From assembly GCA_937868145.1 (NCBI GenBank), contig CALMMH010000872.1, forward strand, positions 1 to 6,066: a DNA stretch of 6,066 bases, given 5' to 3'. This DNA comes from an uncultured Phycisphaerales bacterium (lineage in GTDB: Bacteria > Planctomycetota > Phycisphaerae > Sedimentisphaerales > Anaerobacaceae). Under the pieces are notes generated by a model, which saw nothing but the letters and a program-made list of their open reading frames with translations, did no database searches and was not told the origin of the DNA. The stretch's first letter is position 1, and every line of letters starts with the position of its first letter. This document shows positions 1-6,066 of this stretch, piece after piece. The translations under genes and the position numbers were made by a program.

Positions 1-1071
1 CTCCGCCAGAATCTCATCCGTCCGATTCTGCGACAGGTTGTCTTCACGCTGGACGAGGTCAAGGATGGAGAAGGGGGGATCGGCAAGACGGAAGATCGAC
101 TCGTCAAGACCCTCGGGCGACTCAAACGCGAGAGGCAGGAGTTCCTGGCCGACGTCAAACGAGACAAGCAAGAAAGTTTTTATCGCGGGGTTTCGCCTGA
201 TGACCAAGCCGCGAAACACGCCTATTTCAAGAAAGTGACGGACATCTATGAACGGGCCGCGCCCAAGATCGACTTGAATCGGGCGAACAAGTACGCGGAA
301 CCGCTGTCCGTCACGATCTCGCAGCACACGAAGGGTTGCTGCGTGCCCGATCTGCTGGGGCACAGCCTGGGGGCCGATTTCCGAGAGGCGCACATCTCTC
401 CGGATTTTGAGAACAAGACCGACGTGTGGTTTCAACTGCTGCGGATCGACTACGGATTCTGCCTTCCGGCCCTGGCCACCTACGAGGATTACGTGGCCGC
501 TGCGAAGAAGTATGTTCGCGAGCGAACCCGATTCGAAGACTCGAACCTGTGGCTCGACGATCGTTGGTATGAGGAGTATCTGGACGTGAGACGCAAGTGG
601 GCTCAGGAGCGCACGCGCGTCGCCAGAATGGGCGGCGCCGAGGGACCTGACTACGACCACTACAAACTATTGCTCGGCAAGATCCGCAAGTCGATGGCCC
701 TGGCTTTCAACTCGCTCGAGCAGGGCCTCACCGAGTGCCCGCCGTCGGACGTCCGCGTGGCCGTGGAGGCGACGCGAATCTCCACGAGCACGCGGGAACA
801 CGTCATGCGCCATCTGGGCACTCTCACCGCTTCGGACGTCCCGGCCCTGAAGAAGGGTTTCTCCAAACTCGAGGATGACATCCGGGCGTTGCTCCTTCAA
901 CTCGACAAACCCATGAAGATGATGCCCGCCGATCATGTGGTGAGGATCAGACAGGGGTGGGACACCTGTTGCGAGGTCCTCAAGGCGGTGAGCGGAGCAC
1001 AGGATGGGGCTGGCAGATCGGAGGGAACGCTGGTGATGCAGGCGGCGTCGGAGAAGTCGAATGGAGATTGA
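1..1071 (+). CDS. C-terminal part of a putative tubulin/FtsZ-like (Tubulin_2-type) protein, 5' partial
   Basis: The reading frame is open from the first base, so the gene starts upstream of the window; 356 C-terminal residues are visible. An in-frame GTG at 235 is not needed as a start, because coding-like sequence (for example residues 23-62, a Lys/Arg/Glu-rich, probably helical or coiled stretch) continues before it. Residues about 141-172 ('DVWFQLLRIDYGF', then 'YEDYVAAAKKYV') followed by 'LWLDDRWYEEYLDV' resemble, from memory, the C-terminal region of large divergent tubulin-like proteins, where a strand with 'R..xG' precedes a Tyr-rich helix. The rest is mostly helical and charged, with no membrane segment or signal peptide, so it is probably cytoplasmic. 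Two adjacent cysteine pairs occur at residues 113-114 and 323-324. The GTP-binding domain that would prove the assignment lies outside the window. The gene overlaps the next one by 11 bp, which suggests an operon. The coding call is firm; the family is a moderate-to-low confidence inference. Confidence 0.6.
   Translation, partial: LRQNLIRPILRQVVFTLDEVKDGEGGIGKTEDRLVKTLGRLKRERQEFLADVKRDKQESFYRGVSPDDQAAKHAYFKKVTDIYERAAPKIDLNRANKYAEPLSVTISQHTKGCCVPDLLGHSLGADFREAHISPDFENKTDVWFQLLRIDYGFCLPALATYEDYVAAAKKYVRERTRFEDSNLWLDDRWYEEYLDVRRKWAQERTRVARMGGAEGPDYDHYKLLLGKIRKSMALAFNSLEQGLTECPPSDVRVAVEATRISTSTREHVMRHLGTLTASDVPALKKGFSKLEDDIRALLLQLDKPMKMMPADHVVRIRQGWDTCCEVLKAVSGAQDGAGRSEGTLVMQAASEKSNGD
1050..1056 (+). 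promoter_or_regulatory. Ribosome binding site of the downstream membrane protein gene
   Basis: GGAGAAG lies inside the end of the upstream gene. The core GGAG (1050-1053) is 7 bases before the ATG at 1061, a normal Shine-Dalgarno spacing. It supports ATG 1061 as the start and implies translational coupling, since ribosomes ending at TGA 1069-1071 are already next to this start. Confidence 0.55.
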
Positions 1072-3754
1072 GGAACGCACGAACACCTCGCAGAACCAGC
1101 CGGTCCTGCTGATCGCCGCAGGGGCTGATGCGGTGGGCGCGGTGAATCAACTGCCACAGGCGGCCAAGGCGCTATCGGTACGTGTGGCGGGCCCCTTTGG
1201 GCTGATGATTGCCCGTGGAGCCGGGAGAATCCGTACTTCCGGCTGTCTCTGGTTGTCCGAAATCAGTGTGCCGGACACGACCTCGGCCGCGGGGGTTCTG
1301 TCCGGTCGGTTCGACGAGTCGGTGTTCAATGATGTATGTTCGCTGGTCCGTCGCCTGCGAGCGACGGGCCAGGAGCCACAAAACAGTGGATCTCGCACTC
1401 AGATTCACGCGTATGTCATTGTGGATTTGACGTCGCCCGGCGTGGTCCCGTTTGTTGTCGAACTCGTTCAACTGGTGCGGCAGGTGGACCCCTCGATCGA
1501 AATGACCGGCCTGGCTTTGACCGGCAGGACCGTCGGTACCGGCGTCACTCAGGAATCCACGTGGTATGAGGTGTTCGAACAACTGGTCGAGGACATGGAG
1601 AAGACGCATCTGTTGCAGAGGCTGTACGTGCTGGATGGCGAAGACACGAGCCGAACGTGGCTCGACAGCCCCAAGGAGATGCAGCGCATTGCCGCCGAGT
1701 TCATCCTGCATCACGGTCTGAGTCCCTATCGGCATCATTTGCGGCGGCACGAGAAGACCCGCACCAGTCTAAAGGAGGACTTCCTGGATTTCTGTGGGGC
1801 GATCATGTGCAAGCGGTTTCGTTGGGATCCCTCGGCGGTGGCTCACGAGATCGCTGTTGCGGCCGCCAAGGATCCCTCGTTCGACGACCTGGAGCATGGC
1901 CACCTGAGCCAGGAGCGGAGCGATGCTCTGGACGGGCTGGTTGAGCGTCTTGTGCTGGATGTTTCGGCTGCCTACGAGAGTGAAGAGCCTCCGAGTGTCG
2001 CAGCCGGTTCGGAAAAATCTCCGCCTTCTTCGGAGACCAGTCGGGAGAAGAAAACGATCGCGTTGCTGGAGCATGCCCTTGAAAAGGTCTGCGAGGAGAA
2101 GCCCATCTCAAGCCTCCGCTGGTTCGCGGTCAGGCTCCGAGCGCATCTCGATGAGATGACGACGCTCAGCGCCCTCCGAGCGCGCTGGGATTCACGGCAT
2201 CGAGTGGCCGGGGCCTTCCGGAAACAGATGCAGGACACGTATGTCCCCATGAAGAGATGGCAGGAGCAGCGAGACGTTCGCTGGCATACCCCGTTTCGGC
2301 CATCCTTCAAGGACACGCCCTTGACGGTTCTCAGTCGGCCGGTCTCGATCGAATCCTACATTGCGGCAGCGGCGATCGCGGCGGTGGGCATGACGGTGGT
2401 CGGGCTCGGACATGGGTTTGAGCAGCCTGGCGCCATCGTGGCAGGCGGCGTCGCCGCCATTTGGGCCAGCATGGCGACCGTCCTGGACACGCGATGGACT
2501 ACCTGCCGGCGGATCATGGTCCCCGAGGACGATGACGGTTCGCAGCCGGCGCCAACCAGCTATTACCAGGCGCGTCCCTCGAATGTGCAACGGGTGCTGT
2601 TTGTGTTGTTCCTGGCAGGGGCTCTGGCGGGCCTGGGGTGGAGTTTCCTGAGGCCGGGCACGACGGGAGCCGTCACCATCGGCGGGATCGTATCCGGTGG
2701 CTTGGCCGTTGCCTTTGGCCTCGTAGGTTCGCTCCTGCTGTATTCGAGCGCCGTCGCTGTCGAGTGGCCGAAGGGGACGCCGGAGGAGGAGCAGACTCCC
2801 GATCTGATGCCGCCTGCCAACCGACCTCGATTCTTTGCCGGCTTGGTCTCCCTGACCGCCGCATGGGGGGCTCTGTGCCAGACCTTCGCTTCTTTCCATG
2901 TGACATTTACCTCGTCGGTTTTGGCTGCGACGTTGGCTTCCGCTTGGGTTGCGATCGCGATGGTGCAGTTTCCCCGGTACAAGAACATCGATTTGATCTG
3001 CAAGAGCTTCAAGCAACCTGTTCCGCCTGCGCCTCTGGAAGCCAAAGCAGTTGAGGAGCCTGGTCTGGCCAATCAGGTGCGAAAACTGCGAAGATGGGTG
3101 GATCGCCTGATGGTGATTCCGACGCCTGAGGAGGCCGGCGGTCTGGATTGGAACCAAACCGGCCTGGAAGATCCGCTGCCCAGGATGTTCAGCCCGGATT
3201 GGCGCAACCAACTGGCCCACACGTTCAAGGCGGAACTCGAATCCCAGACGGGCAAATCCTTTGCGCAGATGGCCGCCGATCCGGGCGCCTGGGCACGGTG
3301 CCTGATCGAAGGACTCTCCGATTCGGAGTTGGAGCTGAGCAATCCTCTGCATATCTTCTGCCTCTATCACGTGAAGCGGTGGCTTCAGGAAAAGCCGTTG
3401 GAGAAGGTGCTGTCGCAACTAGCCGTCGATCGGGAACGGTTGCTCTTGGCCGTCAACACCAGCGTCTCGCCGCGATGGCCGCAGACACGGGATGATCCCG
3501 AAGTCGACGCCAGCATCATCGGAGTCGGGAAGGAGTTGTGGGGGATACTCTCTCCGTTCGCCAAGACGGATGATCCTCATCGTTTTATCCAAGTCGATTG
3601 GCAGGAACCCTATACGGTCGCTGTGGTTCGGACGGTGCAGGGATTATCCCGCGGCTGGCGGGGATATCCGGGCGTACCCGGCCGGAAGAGACCGAGCGGC
3701 AACGGGCAAGAGGCTGCCTGTGTTGCTCGGAAGCCTGACGTCGTCGCCACATAA
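1061..3754 (+). CDS. Six-helix membrane protein with N-terminal degenerate tubulin-like domain (putative)
   Basis: 897 residues, with a start supported by GGAG 7 bases upstream. No family is recognised with certainty. Residues 1-305 form an alpha/beta domain: strand 'VLLIAAG' (15-21) with a following 'ADAVGAV' turn, strand 'HAYVIVDLTSPG' (116-127), 'MTGLALTG' (148-155), 'RLYVLDG' (187-193), and a helix with 'EMQRIAAEFILHHGL' (206-220). This order of elements resembles Tubulin_2-type FtsZ-like proteins, but the expected GGTGSG-like loop after strand 'VIVDL' is replaced by TSPG, so nucleotide binding is doubtful. A Ser/Pro/Glu linker spans about 306-331 and a charged helical region about 332-428. 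Six hydrophobic segments follow: roughly 433-453, 457-477, 509-530, 537-567, 590-614 and 619-637. Residues 640-897 are soluble and mostly helical, ending in a Gly/Arg/Pro-rich tail. There is no signal peptide, so both soluble ends are probably cytoplasmic. Overlap with the upstream gene suggests the two products form a complex. CDS certain; function inferred. Confidence 0.65.
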   Translation: MEIEERTNTSQNQPVLLIAAGADAVGAVNQLPQAAKALSVRVAGPFGLMIARGAGRIRTSGCLWLSEISVPDTTSAAGVLSGRFDESVFNDVCSLVRRLRATGQEPQNSGSRTQIHAYVIVDLTSPGVVPFVVELVQLVRQVDPSIEMTGLALTGRTVGTGVTQESTWYEVFEQLVEDMEKTHLLQRLYVLDGEDTSRTWLDSPKEMQRIAAEFILHHGLSPYRHHLRRHEKTRTSLKEDFLDFCGAIMCKRFRWDPSAVAHEIAVAAAKDPSFDDLEHGHLSQERSDALDGLVERLVLDVSAAYESEEPPSVAAGSEKSPPSSETSREKKTIALLEHALEKVCEEKPISSLRWFAVRLRAHLDEMTTLSALRARWDSRHRVAGAFRKQMQDTYVPMKRWQEQRDVRWHTPFRPSFKDTPLTVLSRPVSIESYIAAAAIAAVGMTVVGLGHGFEQPGAIVAGGVAAIWASMATVLDTRWTTCRRIMVPEDDDGSQPAPTSYYQARPSNVQRVLFVLFLAGALAGLGWSFLRPGTTGAVTIGGIVSGGLAVAFGLVGSLLLYSSAVAVEWPKGTPEEEQTPDLMPPANRPRFFAGLVSLTAAWGALCQTFASFHVTFTSSVLAATLASAWVAIAMVQFPRYKNIDLICKSFKQPVPPAPLEAKAVEEPGLANQVRKLRRWVDRLMVIPTPEEAGGLDWNQTGLEDPLPRMFSPDWRNQLAHTFKAELESQTGKSFAQMAADPGAWARCLIEGLSDSELELSNPLHIFCLYHVKRWLQEKPLEKVLSQLAVDRERLLLAVNTSVSPRWPQTRDDPEVDASIIGVGKELWGILSPFAKTDDPHRFIQVDWQEPYTVAVVRTVQGLSRGWRGYPGVPGRKRPSGNGQEAACVARKPDVVAT

Positions 3755-3812
3755 AACCGCGACGGCGGGAATCCGCCAGGGGTGAACCTGTGGATTCCCG
3801 CCGTCACGGGAT
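3755..3812 (-). terminator. Hairpin terminator in the convergent spacer, strongest for the - strand gene
   Basis: A perfect 14-bp inverted repeat pairs GACGGCGGGAATCC (3761-3774) with GGATTCCCGCCGTC (3792-3805). Three more base pairs follow after one C/A mismatch (3757-3759 with 3807-3809), and CAGG/CCTG (3777-3780 with 3787-3790) can pair inside the loop. Read on the - strand, the stem is followed at once by TTTTAT (3756 down to 3751), as expected of a Rho-independent terminator for the glycosidase gene that ends at 3837. On the + strand the hairpin comes just after the TAA at 3752-3754 but has only a weak TTT after it, so two-way function is possible but less sure. The whole 82-base spacer holds nothing else that I can see. 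Confidence 0.7.
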
Positions 3813-3836
3813 TTCGCATCTGGAGATGGCGTCGAG

Positions 3837-6066
3837 CTATTGCGCTTTCAGCCACACGGACGAGTTAAGAGGCCGTCTCTGGCTTCGTTGTCTTTCCCCG
3901 ATTCGATTGTCGCGAGCGTAATAGGGGATCGCCGTCAAAGGCGAGCCATCGGCCCAGGTCCCTTTGATGACCGTCAGACCGCCCAGGAGATCGCCCTTCC
4001 ATTCGGTTGTCAGCGAGGCCTCGGGCGAAAGAACCTTGCCCAACTCCTGGTCTGCCGCCTCGACACAGTAGATCAGCGGGCCATACCGCAGGGCGACTTG
4101 CCCGGTGGTGGCGGCGATCTTCTCACTGGCGACGATCCGCTGGATCGCCATAGGCAGCTTCAACTCGATCTTGTCACCGGTCTTCCACTTGCGTTTGATC
4201 ACGGCGTAACCCTTCTCGATGGTGGGTTTGATCGTCTTGCCGTTGACTGACAGGGAGGTGATTCCATCACACGGCGGCGTGCTGGTGTAGAGTTCGCTGA
4301 CGTTGCGATCGGGCACGCGGATGCGAATGCTGAACTTCTTGCTCTTGGCGGGATTGACGGTGATCGAGACATCGCCGCTCCAAGGATAGTCGGTCTTCTG
4401 GACCATCTGGACATCGGTGCCGGCCACTTTCTCCACGTTGATCGTGCTTCCGACAAAGAGGTTCACGTAGAGCCCGTCGTCGCCCTTGACGTAGGTCCAG
4501 GTGGGCAGCATCAGCAGCGTGCGAGGGATGTTGCCCACGCAGCAGGGGCAGGCATGCCACGGATAGCGGGGACCTCGCGAATCCAGCGGATTCTGATAAT
4601 AAAAGTTCTTTGCCTCCAGATCGACCGAGCCCAGCAGGGCGTTGTACATCGACTCCTCATAGAGGTCCGCGTACTTGGCGTCGTGGTAGGCGATGTTCAT
4701 TTTGTGCTGGAAGAAAATCAGCCCGCAGGTGGAGCAGGACTCGCAATAGGCGTCGTGCCGCAAGGAGTAGTCGGGCCCGAAGCCTTCGGAGGTCTCGCCG
4801 CTGCCGATGCCGCCGGTGACGTAATATTTCTTGTTGACCATGCTCTCGTAGAGGCTCATTACGGCGCTCTGATAATCCGGATCGTGCGTCTCAGCCGCCA
4901 CATCCGACATGGCCGAGTAGCTGTAGGCGGCGCGGACCGCGTGGCCCACCGCCTCATACTGCTGCTGCACCGGCACGTGGCTCTGATCGTATTCGTCGCC
5001 GTCCTTGCGGCAATCCAGCAGGAACTTGGCGAGCTGGATGTAGCTGTCGCCATGGCTGTCGTGACCTTCCATGTCGTTGACGAACCGGCCGAAGCGGACG
5101 AGCGCCTGCTCCATCTCCTGGTGGCCGTCGTACCATTCCTTCTTGCCGGGCCCGAGGTTGGCGACCCAGCAATCCGCAAGTTTCTTGGCCGCGTCGTAGA
5201 GTCGCTTGTCTGTGCCGTTGGTCAGCGTGTAATGATTGATCGCCGACTCGATGAAGTAACCGGCGACGTAACCCTCATGCTCGCCTCTGAGGTCGCGGCT
5301 CCAACGCTTCGGCGTGCTCCGCTCGCCTCGTGTGCCCAACGTGTAGCGGGTCTGGAGGTAGCCGTCGGGCTCCTGGGCTGCGAGGATCTTGGGAATCCAG
5401 TCCTCTAGCGTTGCCTTCAGCATCTCCTGGGCCTTGATGATCTCGGAGTCGCCCTGCGGATCGACCATCAGAGCGATGCAGATCGACTCGACCGTCTGGT
5501 GCACCCAGGCGTTGGAGAACGGATACCCGATGTGCGGCTTGGCGGGTTCGCCCCGGAGTTTCTTGGCGGCCTCGATGAAGTTGTTCATGCCGCCTTCCCG
5601 CAGGTTCGGGTCGTTGTTCTTCGCGATGCAGTGCGGGATCCAGTTGACGATCAGCGCCTTGGCCCGCGAGTTCCACAGCGGATTGTCGATCTTGTATTTC
5701 TTCGTATAGACCACGTCGAGCCGATCCGTCGGAGGCGGAGTGACGGCCTTGACCACCAGTGTGGACGATGCGCTCAGCGGATCTTTTCCGGCCGTCAACT
5801 TCAGGACGTACTCGCCGGGGGCGGAGAAGGTCGCGGTGGTCACTACGGCATCGGCCTTTTCGAAAGCGACCTTGCCGGGGCCGGACTGCTTGCTCCAGGC
5901 GATAGGCACGGTGTCGCCGGTCTTCAGCGTCTTCACTTCGCCTGCCAGGTAGGTTTTGCCGCCCAGCACGACGGCGCGGTCGATGCCCGCGGTGACCATG
6001 GGCGGGAATTCGGGCGACTTGCCCGAGTCGTAGACCTTCCACTCCAGGATGCCGGTCGAGAACTCG
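3837..6066 (-). CDS. GH127 (DUF1680) beta-L-arabinofuranosidase-like glycosidase with PKD/Ig-like module, 5' partial
   Basis: The frame is open to the window edge, so the true start lies beyond 6066; 742 residues are visible, ending at TAG 3839-3837. An ATG at 5999 is internal, because 'WKVYDSGKSPEFPP' precedes it in frame. About 5996-5745 encode a PKD/K319L-like Ig domain ('VTAGIDRAVVLGG', 'WSKQSGPG', 'TATFSAPGEYVLKLTAG'), then a Pro-rich linker 'TPPPTDR'. From about 5715 to 3840 is a full-length GH127 domain. The motif 'YVTGGIGSGETSEGFGPDY' contains the expected acid/base Glu (codon 4787-4785). 'YCESCSTCG' gives Glu (4742-4740) and Cys (4736-4734), and 'HACPCCVGNIPR' gives the Cys pair (4544-4542 and 4541-4539). 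By family knowledge from HypBA1 these are zinc ligands, with the first Cys of the pair as the nucleophile. The C-terminal 'TAIPYYARDNR' is also typical. Members release L-arabinofuranose or related sugars from glycans. Secretion is inferred from the Ig-like module; the signal peptide is out of view. The exact substrate cannot be told. Confidence 0.92.
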   Translation of the reverse strand, partial: EFSTGILEWKVYDSGKSPEFPPMVTAGIDRAVVLGGKTYLAGEVKTLKTGDTVPIAWSKQSGPGKVAFEKADAVVTTATFSAPGEYVLKLTAGKDPLSASSTLVVKAVTPPPTDRLDVVYTKKYKIDNPLWNSRAKALIVNWIPHCIAKNNDPNLREGGMNNFIEAAKKLRGEPAKPHIGYPFSNAWVHQTVESICIALMVDPQGDSEIIKAQEMLKATLEDWIPKILAAQEPDGYLQTRYTLGTRGERSTPKRWSRDLRGEHEGYVAGYFIESAINHYTLTNGTDKRLYDAAKKLADCWVANLGPGKKEWYDGHQEMEQALVRFGRFVNDMEGHDSHGDSYIQLAKFLLDCRKDGDEYDQSHVPVQQQYEAVGHAVRAAYSYSAMSDVAAETHDPDYQSAVMSLYESMVNKKYYVTGGIGSGETSEGFGPDYSLRHDAYCESCSTCGLIFFQHKMNIAYHDAKYADLYEESMYNALLGSVDLEAKNFYYQNPLDSRGPRYPWHACPCCVGNIPRTLLMLPTWTYVKGDDGLYVNLFVGSTINVEKVAGTDVQMVQKTDYPWSGDVSITVNPAKSKKFSIRIRVPDRNVSELYTSTPPCDGITSLSVNGKTIKPTIEKGYAVIKRKWKTGDKIELKLPMAIQRIVASEKIAATTGQVALRYGPLIYCVEAADQELGKVLSPEASLTTEWKGDLLGGLTVIKGTWADGSPLTAIPYYARDNRIGERQRSQRRPLNSSVWLKAQ

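Noticed and set aside
38..238. Small + strand frame of 66 residues
   Set aside because: It overlaps the open frame of the larger gene, is Arg/Ser-rich as expected of an out-of-frame high-GC reading, and has no clear ribosome binding site.
235..1071. A separate 278-residue gene starting at GTG 235
   Set aside because: The same frame is open back to base 1 with protein-like charged helical sequence, so 235 is an internal Val codon of a gene that begins upstream.
2192..3418. 408-residue - strand reading frame opposite the membrane protein gene
   Set aside because: It is Arg/Gln/His-rich with no domain or membrane pattern, and mirrors a gene whose + strand translation has six clear membrane helices. 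Long antisense frames are common in high-GC DNA.
3640..3672. Imperfect palindrome around 'GGATTATCCCGC' / 'GCGGGGATATCC'
   Set aside because: It lies inside coding sequence with several mismatches and no T-tract, so it does not support a terminator or operator.
3837..3900. Frameshift near the C-terminus of the GH127 protein ('GERQRSQRRPLNSS')
   Set aside because: The polar insert is odd, but the frame ends in a plausible 'VWLKAQ' terminus right after the typical 'AIPYYARDNR', so an intact end is more likely.
4554..5408. 284-residue + strand reading frame opposite the GH127 gene
   Set aside because: The Val/Ala/Leu-rich translation is typical of antisense readings of high-GC codons, and the opposite strand carries an unmistakable GH127 domain with catalytic motifs.
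5275..6042. 255-residue - strand frame overlapping the GH127 gene in another phase
   Set aside because: It is extremely Arg/Gly/Pro-rich and is a frame-shifted shadow of the PKD-like and GH127 coding sequence.

Overview
The window carries three protein-coding genes and almost no spacer DNA. Two run on the + strand and overlap each other. The third runs on the - strand and converges on them. Both outer genes are cut by the window edges, so the N-termini of the first + strand gene and of the - strand gene are missing. GC content is high throughout. I see no tRNA, rRNA, CRISPR array, insertion sequence or attachment site.

The organism is most likely a planctomycete, perhaps Phycisphaerae-like. 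This is inferred from style only: a GH127 glycosidase preceded by a PKD/Ig-like 'VTAGIDRAVV' module is typical of polysaccharide-degrading Planctomycetota, and large uncharacterised membrane proteins paired with tubulin-like proteins also occur there. No ribosomal or other phylogenetic marker is present to confirm it.

Positions 1-1071 (+) hold the C-terminal 356 residues of a large soluble protein. It resembles the C-terminal part of divergent bacterial/archaeal tubulin/FtsZ-like proteins (Tubulin_2-type). Positions 1061-3754 (+) encode an 897-residue protein. It has an alpha/beta N-terminal domain whose layout recalls the same tubulin-like family but lacks the glycine-rich nucleotide-binding loop. 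This is followed by a Ser/Pro/Glu linker, six predicted membrane helices and a soluble C-terminal region. The two genes overlap by 11 bp and are probably translated together. The working idea, which is inference, is a membrane-anchored cytoskeletal or membrane-remodelling pair made of a tubulin-like protein and a degenerate, membrane-bound partner.

Positions 3755-3836 are the convergent intergenic spacer, filled by a strong hairpin that looks like a terminator, best for the - strand gene. Positions 3837-6066 (-) encode a GH127-type (DUF1680) beta-L-arabinofuranosidase-like glycosidase with its zinc/cysteine active-site motifs intact and a PKD/Ig-like module in front. It probably acts outside the cytoplasm on arabinose-containing glycans. 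Nothing links it functionally to the two + strand genes.
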